A stretch of DNA of 64,000 nucleotides from DASRFA01 sp035651755 (GTDB taxonomy: Bacteria > Desulfobacterota > Binatia > UBA12015), in contig DASRFA010000050.1 in assembly GCA_035651755.1 (NCBI GenBank), forward strand, positions 124,001 through 188,000, given 5' to 3'. The number at the start of each line of letters is the position of its first letter. The first letter of the stretch is position 1. This document shows, in pieces, positions 8,409 through 16,797 of this stretch. The translations under genes and the position numbers were made by a program. Below the pieces are notes generated by a model. That model was not told the origin of the DNA, made no database searches, and worked only from the letters and a program-made list of their open reading frames with translations.

Positions 8409-10927
8409 GTCGGGAGCCTCCGTGTCGCGGGCGGCGGCCTCGCGGCCTCGACGTCGCGTGCGCCGTCGCCGGTCGGCGCAGGGACGTCGAGGTGGAGCTG
8501 CCGCTGCGGGAACGGGATCTCGATGCCCGCCTCGCGCAAGGCGCGCAAGACGGAAACGCCGAGGTCGCTCCGGATCTGGGGCGTCATCTCGAAGCGGTTC
8601 GTCCAGACCTGAAGCTCGAAGTCGAGCGAGCTCTCGCCGAAGCGGAGGAAGAGCGCGGTCGGCTCGGGGTCCTTCATCGCCGCCGGGTGACGGCGGCCGA
8701 CGTCGCGCAGGAGCGCGAGAACCCGCTCCGGGTCCGCGTCGTACGAGACGCCGACCTGGACGTCGATGCGGCGCGTGCGGTCGGCGAAGGTCCAGTTCGT
8801 CACCTGTCCCGAGATGAGGTTGCCGTTCGGCACGATGACGTCCGCGCCCTCGCCCGTGCGGACGGTGCACGAGCGGATGCCGATCCGGCGCACCTCGCCG
8901 GTCACGTTGCCGATCTGCACCGCGTCGCCGACCTGCACCGGGCGCTCGAAGATCAGGATCAGCCCCGAGACGAAGTTGTTCACGACGTTCTGAAGCCCGA
9001 AGCCGATGCCGACGCCGAAGGCGCCCGCGAGGATCGTGAAGCGGTTCGGGTCGAGGCCGATCGCTCCGAGGCCGAGCACGAAGCCGCCGACCAGGATCGC
9101 GTAGTGCAGGAGGGTCGAGATCGCGTACGGGATGCCGCGCGGCAGCTCGACGCGTGGATAGACGTCCTCCTCGAGCGTGAACCGGATGAGCCGGGAGAGG
9201 GCGAACGCGAGCCAGACGACGAAGGCCGTCGCGAGAACGTCGCCGAGCGTGACGCTCCAGCCCTTCGGGGCGACGGGCAACGCCAGCGCGTTCTGGATGC
9301 TCGCGAGGACGATCTGGTCGAGCGCGAGGTTCTGCAGGACGCCGACCGCCCACAGGACGACCGCGGCGACCATCAGCAGGCGACGCGCGCGCTGCTCGAT
9401 GAGGATGCGATGGCGCTGCACCATCCGGAGCCGCCGGAAAGGGCGCACGCGGACGGCGAGCGCGACCAGGCTCTCCGCCGCGCGAACCGCGACGTAGAGC
9501 CCGGCCGCGACGTACACGCCGGCGAAAACCGCCGTCGCGAGAAGGCGTGCGAGCTGGATCGTCCCGGTCGCGACGGCGACGAGCGCGAGCGTCAGGACGA
9601 CGAGCGCCGTCCGCGCGATCAGGTGCGGGTACGGGATGCGGAGCGCGTCGCGTAGCCGGCGCGCGCGCTCCGAGTGGCGCGAGACGAGCCACGCGAGGAG
9701 CGCGACGCAAACGAGGAGCTCGCCGAAGAGGACGAGCTGCTCGACCTGCGGCACGGGCGAGAGCAGATCGCGCACCCGGTCGGCGACGAAGAACGCCGCG
9801 ACCGCCCAGATCGCCGGTCGCACATCCGGCGTCGCGACGAGCCGGATGATCCGGACGACCGGCAAGAGGCCGGCGAGCGCCGTCGCTTGCGCGAGGATCC
9901 AGGGAAGCTGCGGAAGGAGAAGCTGTACCGCCGTGAGCGTCAAGACCAGCGCGGCGGAGTACGGCGCCTGGAAGACGCGCGTCTTCCGCTCGACGTCCGG
10001 ATCGGCCTCGATCCAGTCCGCGGTCTTGGCGCGCGCCTTCCGGAAGAGCGCGCACAGGACGAGGAAGAGGAGCACCTGGCACGCGAGCGCCGCGGTGTTG
10101 GACGTCACGTAGTCGCGCAGCTCGACAAGGTCGAAAGCGAGCAGGTCGCGGACGCGCGGGACGATCTCCCCGCGGGCACGCGGCCCGAGGTCGAGGCTCC
10201 AGATCGGGCGGCTGTCGCGCCGGAAGAGCGACCCGACGCGCGCCATGCGGGCGTCGGAGATCTGCGACAGCGCCGAGTCGACGTCGAAGAGCTCGCTCGC
10301 GATCCGGCCCTGCAGGTCGAGCCCGTCGGCGCGGGCGCGCCCGATCTCCTGCTGGACGCGGCGGAGCGTCGCGAGCGCCTCGTCGATGCGGTCCAGGATC
10401 GCGCGCGGGTCCTTCGCGGCGACGGCGCTCGCGCGGGTCGCGGTCCAGACCGCGCGCCGCTCGTCGGCCTCGCGCAGGAGCTCGTCGATCGCCGTGACGC
10501 GTGCGTTCACGACCTCCGAGGCGCGCGCGAGCTTGGAGCGCACGGTGTACCAGGAGCGCGCGAGGTGATCGAGCGCGTGGAGCTGGCCGCCGTCGCCGAT
10601 CATCTGCGAGGTGTCCGCGCGGCGCGCGTCGATGAGCGCAGCAAGGTCGGCGAGGCGCCCGCGGACGTCCTCGATCGCGGGATCGGGCTCGACGAGGCGC
10701 TCGGCGCGGCGCGCGAGCCCCGCGACGTCCTCGGCTCCGGCGGCGATGTCGGATGCGGGAATCGGCGTGGCCGCTGGCGTCGGGGCGGGCGTCGCCGGCG
10801 TAGCCGGCGCGGACGCCGGCGGCGGCGTCGCATCCTGCGCCGGCGACATGCCCGCGAGGCCGAGGACGACGAGGGCCGCGAGGGCGCATGCTGCCGGCCG
10901 TGACGTCGCCGCCAGACGCCGACTCAT
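8405..10927 (-). CDS. Large MscS-type mechanosensitive channel
   Basis: An 840-residue inner-membrane channel of the large MscS/MscK class. A signal peptide (residues 1-31) leads to an Ala/Pro-rich linker and a helical periplasmic domain (about 65-270) resembling DUF3772 of large MscS homologues. About eight extra transmembrane helices follow. The pore-lining helix is recognisable near residue 640 (GAFGVGIGFGLQNVVNNF), followed by the beta domain (GDAVQIGNVTGEVRRIG, VPNGNLISG) and an alpha/beta C-terminal domain ending in IPFPQRQLHL. The family releases solutes under hypo-osmotic shock. It sits in a minus-strand run with an MFS gene 33 bases upstream and the phospholipase-like lipoprotein coupled downstream. 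Confidence 0.92.
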   Translation of the reverse strand: MSRRLAATSRPAACALAALVVLGLAGMSPAQDATPPPASAPATPATPAPTPAATPIPASDIAAGAEDVAGLARRAERLVEPDPAIEDVRGRLADLAALIDARRADTSQMIGDGGQLHALDHLARSWYTVRSKLARASEVVNARVTAIDELLREADERRAVWTATRASAVAAKDPRAILDRIDEALATLRRVQQEIGRARADGLDLQGRIASELFDVDSALSQISDARMARVGSLFRRDSRPIWSLDLGPRARGEIVPRVRDLLAFDLVELRDYVTSNTAALACQVLLFLVLCALFRKARAKTADWIEADPDVERKTRVFQAPYSAALVLTLTAVQLLLPQLPWILAQATALAGLLPVVRIIRLVATPDVRPAIWAVAAFFVADRVRDLLSPVPQVEQLVLFGELLVCVALLAWLVSRHSERARRLRDALRIPYPHLIARTALVVLTLALVAVATGTIQLARLLATAVFAGVYVAAGLYVAVRAAESLVALAVRVRPFRRLRMVQRHRILIEQRARRLLMVAAVVLWAVGVLQNLALDQIVLASIQNALALPVAPKGWSVTLGDVLATAFVVWLAFALSRLIRFTLEEDVYPRVELPRGIPYAISTLLHYAILVGGFVLGLGAIGLDPNRFTILAGAFGVGIGFGLQNVVNNFVSGLILIFERPVQVGDAVQIGNVTGEVRRIGIRSCTVRTGEGADVIVPNGNLISGQVTNWTFADRTRRIDVQVGVSYDADPERVLALLRDVGRRHPAAMKDPEPTALFLRFGESSLDFELQVWTNRFEMTPQIRSDLGVSVLRALREAGIEIPFPQRQLHLDVPAPTGDGARDVEAARPPPATRRLPT

Positions 10928-10960
10928 CGTCCCGGGAATACCAGCGCGGACGGCCCGGGA

Positions 10961-12163
10961 CTAACCGGGCATCGGCCGGCGAAGCTCGGGAGAGAGCGTC
11001 CAGGTGGCGATCGCCGCAAGGGCGACGATCGCGCCGCCGAGCGAGAGCGCGAGCGGGATCCCGACGCGGTCGCCGAGCGAGCCGAGGAGCCATGCGCCGA
11101 GCGTCGGGAGCCCGAAGAGCGAGACCGTGAGCATGCTCATCACGCGCCCGCGCATCGCGTCCGCGACGTTGACCTGGATCAGGTTGTTGAGCGCGGCGAT
11201 GCACGTGATCATCGCGAACCCTGCGAGCGCGAGGACGATCGCCGCCGGCGCGAAGGACTTCGCGTTCGCGAGCAGGATGACGAGGATGCCGAACGCGAGC
11301 GCGCAGCCGGCGACGAGGGTGCCCTTCTGGCGGACGTCGCCGACCGTCGCGAGCGTCACGCCGCCGACGACCGCGCCTGCGCCGACCGACGAGAAGAGCT
11401 GCGTGAAGCCGTCGGGCCCGAGGTGGAGGACGTCGCGCGCGAGCGCCGGCATGAGCACGATGTACGGGAACCCGAAGAGGCTCAGCAGCATGCAGAGGAG
11501 GAGGAGCGAGCGGATGAGCGGGTGTCGGCGCGCGTAGTCGAGGCCCTCGGCGAGGCTCTGCGCGATCGGCATGCGGGCCGCCGGCCGCCGCGACGGCATG
11601 TCGAGCGCGAGCGACGTCGCGACCAGCACCAGGAAGCCGCAGCCGTTCACCGCGAAGCACCAGCCGGGCCCGAACCACGTCATGACGGCGCCGCCGAGGA
11701 GCGGGCCGATCACGCGCGCGGCGTTGAACGAGATCGAGTTGAGCGAGATCGCGTTCATGAGGTGCTCGGCGGGGACGAGCGACGGGATGACCGCCTGGAA
11801 GACCGGGCTGAAGAAGGCGTTCGCCGTTCCGCTCACGAGCGAGATCGCGATCACCATCCATACCCGGATCGCGCCCGTCGTCGTGAGCCCGGCGAGCGCG
11901 AATGCTCCCGCCGCGAAGACGAGCGCGCAACCGCACAGGATGCGGCGGCGGTCGGCGTGCTCGATGATCGCGCCGCCGAGGAGGCCGAGGAGGAGCGTCG
12001 GCGCCGAGCTCGCGAAGCCCACGCGCCCGAGCCACGAGGCGGAGCTCGTGAGGTCGTAGATCAGCCAGCCCATCGCGACGCTCTGCATCCAGATGCCGAC
12101 GTTGGCGACGAAGGATCCGGACCAGAGGAGCGCGAAGTTGCGGGAGCGGAGCGCGCGAAACAT
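10961..12163 (-). CDS. MFS transporter, MFS_3/EntS-like
   Basis: A 400-residue, 12-helix major facilitator protein. The opening MFRALRSRNFALLWSG and the following VGIWMQSVAMGWLIYDLT are hallmarks of the MFS_3 (EntS-like, transmembrane secretion effector) subgroup, which usually exports siderophores, drugs or other small molecules. Helix 2-3 carries the family loop EHADRRRILC. The substrate cannot be predicted. It lies between a six-helix membrane protein (13 bases upstream) and the MscS channel in one minus-strand run. Confidence 0.85.
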   Translation of the reverse strand: MFRALRSRNFALLWSGSFVANVGIWMQSVAMGWLIYDLTSSASWLGRVGFASSAPTLLLGLLGGAIIEHADRRRILCGCALVFAAGAFALAGLTTTGAIRVWMVIAISLVSGTANAFFSPVFQAVIPSLVPAEHLMNAISLNSISFNAARVIGPLLGGAVMTWFGPGWCFAVNGCGFLVLVATSLALDMPSRRPAARMPIAQSLAEGLDYARRHPLIRSLLLLCMLLSLFGFPYIVLMPALARDVLHLGPDGFTQLFSSVGAGAVVGGVTLATVGDVRQKGTLVAGCALAFGILVILLANAKSFAPAAIVLALAGFAMITCIAALNNLIQVNVADAMRGRVMSMLTVSLFGLPTLGAWLLGSLGDRVGIPLALSLGGAIVALAAIATWTLSPELRRPMPG

Positions 12164-12176
12164 CGAGCGGCGGCGC

Positions 12177-12974
12177 TCAGCCGGTGCGGCTCCGGGCCGC
12201 GAAGATGCGCTGTCGGCGCCCGGAGTGCGCGAGCGAGCGGAAGAGGAAGCCGCGGAAGAGCATCATCCAGACGAGCGCGGCGCTCGCGACGAAGGTCGCG
12301 ACGATCTCCCCGGCGCCGCCCATCTCGGGCAGCACGCGCTCGACGATCTGCATGAGGACGGCGAGCACGCTCGTCGGCCCGAGCTCCGCCATGACCAAGA
12401 TGCCGGCGCGCACGTCGATGAGGAACACGGGCAGCAGGAGGAGCACGAGCGGCAGCAGCCACTCGACGAAGTTCTCGCGCATGAACTGGACGGCCTCGTC
12501 GATCATCGCGAGGCCCTCGCGCGAGCCCTGGTAGATGAGCTCGGGAAGCGGGTTGCAGAGGACGAAGATGCCGGCGTTCACGGCGAGCGCGAGCCAGCGC
12601 ATCGCCGGGTTCTGCGCGGTGATGAGCCCCAGCAGGACCTCGATGATCCACAGCACGAAGACGACGTTCACGATGCTCCAGAGGTGCCGGCCGAAGCTCG
12701 GCGCGAGCTCGCTCGGACGCACTCGATCGCGCGCGACCGCGCCCTCGAGGACGGTGAGGAACGAGCTCACGCACGCCGCGAGCGCGAGCACCATCACGAA
12801 TCCGCCCGCGATCCCGAGGACGCTCGCGAAGGACGCGACGACCGCCAGCACCACCGAGTACGCGGGTGGCAGGACGATCACCCAGGCGTGGCGCGCGAAG
12901 GCGCGCGACGCCTCGACGACCGCGTCGCGATAGAGCGCGAGCGTCGCGCGCACGAGGACCGCGAGGTCGTTCAT
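12177..12974 (-). CDS. Polytopic membrane protein of unknown function
   Basis: A 265-residue protein with about six hydrophobic segments (residues near 28-60, 65-80, 103-120, 128-145, 172-190 and 228-245). No family motif is recognised. The sequence LIYQGSREGLAMIDEAVQFMRENFVEWLLP forms an amphipathic cytoplasmic-looking helix between helices 4 and 5. The C-terminus is basic (RSLAHSGRRQR), consistent with an inside location. It starts 13 bases after the acyl-CoA dehydrogenase stop and ends 13 bases before the MFS start, so it is almost certainly co-transcribed with both. Function unknown. Confidence 0.7.
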   Translation of the reverse strand: MNDLAVLVRATLALYRDAVVEASRAFARHAWVIVLPPAYSVVLAVVASFASVLGIAGGFVMVLALAACVSSFLTVLEGAVARDRVRPSELAPSFGRHLWSIVNVVFVLWIIEVLLGLITAQNPAMRWLALAVNAGIFVLCNPLPELIYQGSREGLAMIDEAVQFMRENFVEWLLPLVLLLLPVFLIDVRAGILVMAELGPTSVLAVLMQIVERVLPEMGGAGEIVATFVASAALVWMMLFRGFLFRSLAHSGRRQRIFAARSRTG

Positions 12975-12987
12975 CGCGTGGCTTCGA

Positions 12988-14148
12988 TCAGCGTGCGAGG
13001 GAGCGCGTCAAGTCGCGCGTGAGGTTCTTCTGGTGGGATTCGAGCGTGCCGCCGCCGATCTCGAGGAGCTTCGCGTCGCGCAGGAGGCGCTCGACCTGGA
13101 ACTCGCTGCAGTATCCCCAGCCGCCGAGCACCTGCATCGCGTTGTCCGCGACCTCCTTGCCCACCGGCGCCGCGAAGAGCTTCGCCGCGTCGGTCCCGAT
13201 CCGGTTGCGGCGATCGGCGCCGACGCTGCGCGCGACCTCGTAGATCAGGCAGCGCGCCGCCTCCGTCTTGGAGTACGAGTCGGCGACGTAGCGCTGGATC
13301 TGCCCGAACTCCGCGATCGGCTTGCCGAACGCGTGGCGGTCGACGCTGTAGCGCAGCATGATCTCGACGCAGCGGTCGGCGATGCCGAGGCTCATGGCGG
13401 CGAGGCAGATGCGCTCGATCTCGAGGTTCCGCATCATGTGCGTCACGCCGCCGCCTTCCTCGCCGAGGCGATTCGCCGCGGGGACGACGCAGTCGTCGAA
13501 GATCAGCTCGGCCATGGGCGCCGCGCGCATGCCCATCTTGTCGATGTGGGCGCCGGTCGAGAACCCCTCGCACGTGCGGTCCACGACGAAGGCGGTGATG
13601 CGACCGTCGACCTTGGCGTAGACGAGGAAGCAGTGCGCGTCGGGGGCGTTCGTGATGAAGGTCTTCCGGCCGCGGAGGACGTACGCGTCGCCCTTGCGGC
13701 TGGCGGTCGTCTGCATGCCGAGGACGTCGGTGCCGGCGCCGGGCTCGGTCATGCCCATCGCGCCGATCCACTCGCCCGAGATCGACTTCGGGAGGTAGCG
13801 CGAGCGCTGCTCGTCGTTCGCGGCGTGGAAGAAGTTGTTCACGAAGAGGATCGCGTGCGCCAAATAGGCGAGGGTGAAGCCGGGATCGACCTTCGCGAGC
13901 TCGTGATGCGCGATCACGGCGCCGACCGCGTCGCTTCCCGCGCCGCCGTGCTCCGCCGGCACCGTCAAGCCGAGCAGGCCGAGGGCCCCCGCCTGGCGGA
14001 ACAGCGCGACGTTGAGCGCGCCGGCGCGGTCGTGATCGGACGCCTGCGGATCGACCTCGCGCGCCGCGAAGTCGCGCACCATCTGGCGCAGGAGCCGGTG
14101 CTCCTCGCTCGGTTCGTCGATGGGTCGGTGGTGGGTGTCGCGGGCCAT
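12988..14148 (-). CDS. Acyl-CoA dehydrogenase, isovaleryl-CoA dehydrogenase-like
   Basis: An FAD enzyme that oxidises an acyl-CoA to the 2-enoyl-CoA and passes electrons to ETF. With the chosen start it has 386 residues, the normal family length. FAD/substrate motifs are clear: MTEPGAGTDV (about 133-142) and FITNAPDA (164-171). The probable catalytic base is Glu245 in NLEIER, the position used by isovaleryl-CoA dehydrogenase. At the MCAD-type position the loop reads EIGGGTLESH without the Glu, also as in isovaleryl-CoA dehydrogenase. A branched short acyl-CoA is therefore the best guess. An in-frame ATG seven codons upstream (14169) exists, but MARDTHHRP at 14148 fits the family better. It heads the minus-strand run and diverges from the enoyl-CoA hydratase at 14271. 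Confidence 0.88.
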   Translation of the reverse strand: MARDTHHRPIDEPSEEHRLLRQMVRDFAAREVDPQASDHDRAGALNVALFRQAGALGLLGLTVPAEHGGAGSDAVGAVIAHHELAKVDPGFTLAYLAHAILFVNNFFHAANDEQRSRYLPKSISGEWIGAMGMTEPGAGTDVLGMQTTASRKGDAYVLRGRKTFITNAPDAHCFLVYAKVDGRITAFVVDRTCEGFSTGAHIDKMGMRAAPMAELIFDDCVVPAANRLGEEGGGVTHMMRNLEIERICLAAMSLGIADRCVEIMLRYSVDRHAFGKPIAEFGQIQRYVADSYSKTEAARCLIYEVARSVGADRRNRIGTDAAKLFAAPVGKEVADNAMQVLGGWGYCSEFQVERLLRDAKLLEIGGGTLESHQKNLTRDLTRSLAR

Positions 14149-14270
14149 GCGGGCTCCTGGAACGGGCAACGCCGCATGGTCGCGTTTTTCCCGGCGCGAT
14201 GCCAGTCGAGCCGGATTGCTCGCCCTCGGGGTGCGGGTTAGGCACGAGCCATCTGCGAAAGGAGCTCGCC

Positions 14271-15080
14271 ATGTCGTACGAATCGATCCGCGTCGAGCGC
14301 GAGGGGCACCTCACCTGGCTCGTCCTCGACCGGCCGCAGTCGCTGAACGCGATGAACGGGACGTTGATTCGCGAGGTGAGCGACTTCTTCCGCGGCTTGA
14401 CCGAGGACGTCGAGACGCGCGTCGTCGTCATGCGGGGCGAGGGGAGGGGGTTCTGCGCCGGGCTCGACCTCAAGGCGCACGCTTCGGACGACGGCGGCGG
14501 CGGCGCCGATCGGTCGGTCTCCGGCGGGCTCCGCGGGCAGCGGCGGGTGAGCGAGATCGTCATGCTGATGCGACGGGCGCCGCAGCCGATCATCGCCGCC
14601 GTCCACGGCCCGGCCTGCGGCGGCGGCTTCGCGATGGCGCTCGCCGCCGACGTCCGGATCGCCGGCGAGTCGACGCGCATGAACGCCGCGTTCATCCGCC
14701 TCGGCCTCTCGGCGTGCGACGTCGGCGTGAGCTACTTCCTGCCGCGCATGGTCGGCGCGTCGGTCGCGAGCGAGCTGCTGCTGACGGGCGACTTCATCGA
14801 CGCGGCGAGGGCGGAGCGCGTCGGCCTGGTGTCCCGCGTCGTCCCCGACGCCGAGCTCGTCGCCACCGCCCGGGACCTGGCGCAGCGGATGCTCCGCAAC
14901 ACCCCGCTCGGCCTGAAGCTCACCAAGGAGTGCCTGAAGCACTCGATCGACGCCGGCAGCCTCGAGCAGGCGGTCGCGATGGAGGACCGCAACCAGATCC
15001 TCGCCGCCCAGTCCGCGGACTTCCGCGAGGGGGTCGCCGCGTTCCTCGAGAAGCGCGAGGCGAAGTTCCGCGACGCGTGA
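14271..15080 (+). CDS. Enoyl-CoA hydratase/isomerase family protein
   Basis: A 269-residue crotonase-fold protein. The oxyanion-hole motifs are GRGFCAGLDLK (about 58-68) and HGPACGGGFAMALAADVRIA (about 116-135). At the second catalytic-Glu region it reads RLGLSACDVGVSYFLPR, so the usual Glu is replaced by Asp, a pattern found in a large EchA-like subgroup; hydration, isomerisation or another crotonase reaction is possible. The start at 14271 follows GAAAGGAG at good spacing, preferable to an upstream in-frame ATG at 14199 that has no such site. It is divergent from an isovaleryl-type acyl-CoA dehydrogenase, and the two could act in sequence on a branched acyl-CoA. Confidence 0.88.
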   Translation: MSYESIRVEREGHLTWLVLDRPQSLNAMNGTLIREVSDFFRGLTEDVETRVVVMRGEGRGFCAGLDLKAHASDDGGGGADRSVSGGLRGQRRVSEIVMLMRRAPQPIIAAVHGPACGGGFAMALAADVRIAGESTRMNAAFIRLGLSACDVGVSYFLPRMVGASVASELLLTGDFIDAARAERVGLVSRVVPDAELVATARDLAQRMLRNTPLGLKLTKECLKHSIDAGSLEQAVAMEDRNQILAAQSADFREGVAAFLEKREAKFRDA

Positions 15081-15187
15081 CACGTTCGGCGTTCTTCCGT
15101 CGGTCCACGCGCCCGCAGGCGGGTGACGCAGAGCGGGCGAGTCGAATGTCAGGCCGGCTCCTCTCGTCGAAGCCGCGGAGCTAGAGT

Positions 15188-15400
15188 ATGGCCATGGCCG
15201 TCGCGCGCGCGTCGCTTGCCGCCCCGATCCTCGGCTACCTGTCCCGGCTTCGGTTTCCGACCCTCTTCCTGGTCGCGGCGGGGCTCTTCGTCGCGGACCT
15301 GCTCGTCCCGGACATGATCCCTCTGGTCGACGAGCTCCTGCTCGGGATCGCGGCGCTCCTCCTCGGTCGGCTGCGGAAGCGCCCGGAGGCCGGGAGATGA
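15188..15400 (+). CDS. Small membrane protein, DUF6116-like
   Basis: A 70-residue protein with a hydrophobic hairpin. YLSRLRFPTLFLVAAGLFVADLLVPDMIPLVDELLLG matches my memory of the short DUF6116 family (a conserved LRFPTLF followed by LxPDxIPxxDE), ending in a basic tail (RLRKRPEAGR). The function of the family is unknown. The stop overlaps an ATGA at 15397, which opens the frame of the MsrB lipoprotein gene, so the two may be translationally coupled. A start at 15194 is equally possible. Confidence 0.65.
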   Translation: MAMAVARASLAAPILGYLSRLRFPTLFLVAAGLFVADLLVPDMIPLVDELLLGIAALLLGRLRKRPEAGR

Positions 15401-15483
15401 TGGTGCGCCGAGAGATCCGGCGACGGCGCGCACCCCACATCCGAGCCGAAACGGGTCAGTCGCGAGCGGCATCGAAGACGCGC

Positions 15484-16131
15484 ATGCGAAGCTTTCTCGC
15501 CATCGCCGCCATCGCGGCCGTCGTCGCCGGGTGCGACGCTCCGGGTGCGAGCGAGTCGGCGGACCAGGCCGACGCAGCCCGCCCGAACGGCGCCGCCGCG
15601 CCCGCCGCCGCTGCGGGGGCGGCCTACCAGAAGCCCAGCGAGGCCGACCTCCGGAAGCGCCTCACGCCGCTCCAGTTCGAGGTCACGCAGCACGCCGCGA
15701 CCGAGCCGCCGTTCAAGAATTCGTACTGGGACGAGCACGAAGCGGGCATCTACGTCGACGTCGTCTCGGGCGAGCCGCTCTTCAGCTCGCTCGACAAGTT
15801 CGACTCCGGGACCGGCTGGCCGAGCTTCACGAAGCCGCTCGAGCCGGCCAACGTGACCACGCACACCGACTGGAAGCTGGTCCTCCCGCGCACCGAGGTG
15901 CGGTCGAAGCGCGCGGATTCCCACCTCGGCCACGTCTTCGACGACGGCCCCGCGCCGACCGGCAAGCGCTACTGCATGAACTCGGCGGCGCTGCGCTTCG
16001 TTCCGGCCGACCGCCTGCAGGCGGAAGGGTACGGGCAGTACGCCGCGCTGTTCGCCTCGCAGGACGGCGCGACGGCGGCTCGCGGCGCCGGGCCGTCGCC
16101 GGCGCAGGCGAGCGCACCCGCGCACGACTAG
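15484..16131 (+). CDS. msrB: Peptide-methionine (R)-S-oxide reductase domain lipoprotein
   Basis: Reduces methionine-R-sulfoxide in proteins. The chosen ATG gives a 215-residue protein with a lipobox (AVVAGC, Cys17) and an Ala-rich spacer, so it is placed on the periplasmic face of a membrane. MsrB motifs are intact: GTGWPSF (about 109-115), SHLGHVFDDGP (146-156) and RYCMNSAALRF with the catalytic Cys164. The four zinc-site cysteines of many MsrBs are missing: SGEPLF instead of CGxPLF, and RSKRADS instead of a CxxC. It is thus a zinc-free form that would need an external reductant. An upstream in-frame ATG at 15397 overlaps the preceding stop (ATGA) but would bury the signal peptide behind 29 basic residues, so I prefer 15484. 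Confidence 0.88.
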   Translation: MRSFLAIAAIAAVVAGCDAPGASESADQADAARPNGAAAPAAAAGAAYQKPSEADLRKRLTPLQFEVTQHAATEPPFKNSYWDEHEAGIYVDVVSGEPLFSSLDKFDSGTGWPSFTKPLEPANVTTHTDWKLVLPRTEVRSKRADSHLGHVFDDGPAPTGKRYCMNSAALRFVPADRLQAEGYGQYAALFASQDGATAARGAGPSPAQASAPAHD

Positions 16132-16173
16132 GCGCGAGGTCGCTGCCGCCGTCGTCCGAGCCGGCGAAAGCTA

Positions 16174-16205
16174 TTGACTGAACGTTTAGAATATCCTAAA
16201 CGTTC
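16174..16205 (+). promoter_or_regulatory. Promoter overlapped by a perfect inverted-repeat operator (regulator gene)
   Basis: An AT-rich island in very GC-rich DNA. Two perfect 10-bp arms, GAACGTTTAG (16180-16189) and CTAAACGTTC (16196-16205), flank a 6-base spacer. A -35-like TTGACT (16174-16179) precedes the left arm, and 17 bases later a weak -10-like TAAACG falls in the right arm, so a bound dimer would block RNA polymerase. The regulator ATG begins 5 bases after the repeat with no clear Shine-Dalgarno, so the transcript may be nearly leaderless. Autoregulation by the encoded GbsR/MarR-type protein is the obvious inference. Confidence 0.7.
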
Positions 16206-16210
16206 GCAAC

Positions 16211-16786
16211 ATGGCGGATGAGACGAACGTCACCGATCGAGCCCGCGCGATCTTCGTCGACGGCATCGGCGCCGCGGCGGCGACGTCGGGCGTCCTGAAC
16301 CAGCTCCAGGGGCGCATCTTCGCGCTCCTCTACCTGCAGGACGGCGACCGGTCTCTCTCGCTCGAGGAGATCGCCGCCGAGCTCCAGCAGAGCAAGAGCA
16401 ACGTCTCGATCCAGATCCGCGGCCTCGTCGAGTGGCACCTCGTTCGGCGCGTGACGGTCCCGGGATCGCGAAAGGACCACTACCAGGCGGCGACCGACCT
16501 CTGGCGCGTGATGCAGGAGATCCTCGAGCGCCGCTTCCGCTGGAACCTGCGTCAGGTCCTGGCGACCGTCGCCGAGACCCGGCGCGCGACGCAGGCGCCG
16601 TCGCGCGCGCTGCGCGCCGCGGAGCGCGAGCGGGTCGCGTTCCTCGAGTCGCGGCTCGCGATGATGGGCGCGTTCTTCGCCGCCGTCGATGCCGGGATCG
16701 GTGCATTCACGCAAGGGAAGTCGTTCGAGCCCGAAGCGGTGCAGAACGCGCTTCGGCTCGTGTCGCGCACGCCGCGCGAGAAGTGA
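16211..16786 (+). CDS. GbsR/MarR-family transcriptional regulator
   Basis: A 191-residue DNA-binding protein. A winged helix-turn-helix is recognisable at about residues 33-85 (GRIFALLYLQDG, LSLEEIAAELQQSKSNVSIQIRGL, HLVRRVTVPGSRKDHY), the pattern of GbsR-type MarR proteins, followed by a long helical dimerisation region (about 90-150). The family includes repressors of osmolyte and stress genes; the effector here is unknown. It starts just after a perfect inverted repeat and is followed 11 bases later by an NnrU-like membrane-protein gene, so it very likely controls itself and that gene. Confidence 0.85.
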   Translation: MADETNVTDRARAIFVDGIGAAAATSGVLNQLQGRIFALLYLQDGDRSLSLEEIAAELQQSKSNVSIQIRGLVEWHLVRRVTVPGSRKDHYQAATDLWRVMQEILERRFRWNLRQVLATVAETRRATQAPSRALRAAERERVAFLESRLAMMGAFFAAVDAGIGAFTQGKSFEPEAVQNALRLVSRTPREK

Positions 16787-16797
16787 AGGAGGCTCCC

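Noticed and set aside
7542..12035. Very long open frame on the minus strand spanning several genes out of frame
   Set aside because: In such GC-rich DNA stop codons are rare in all frames. The protein is Arg/Pro/Ala-rich with no motif except the last part, which is the phospholipase-like lipoprotein annotated at 7542-8408.
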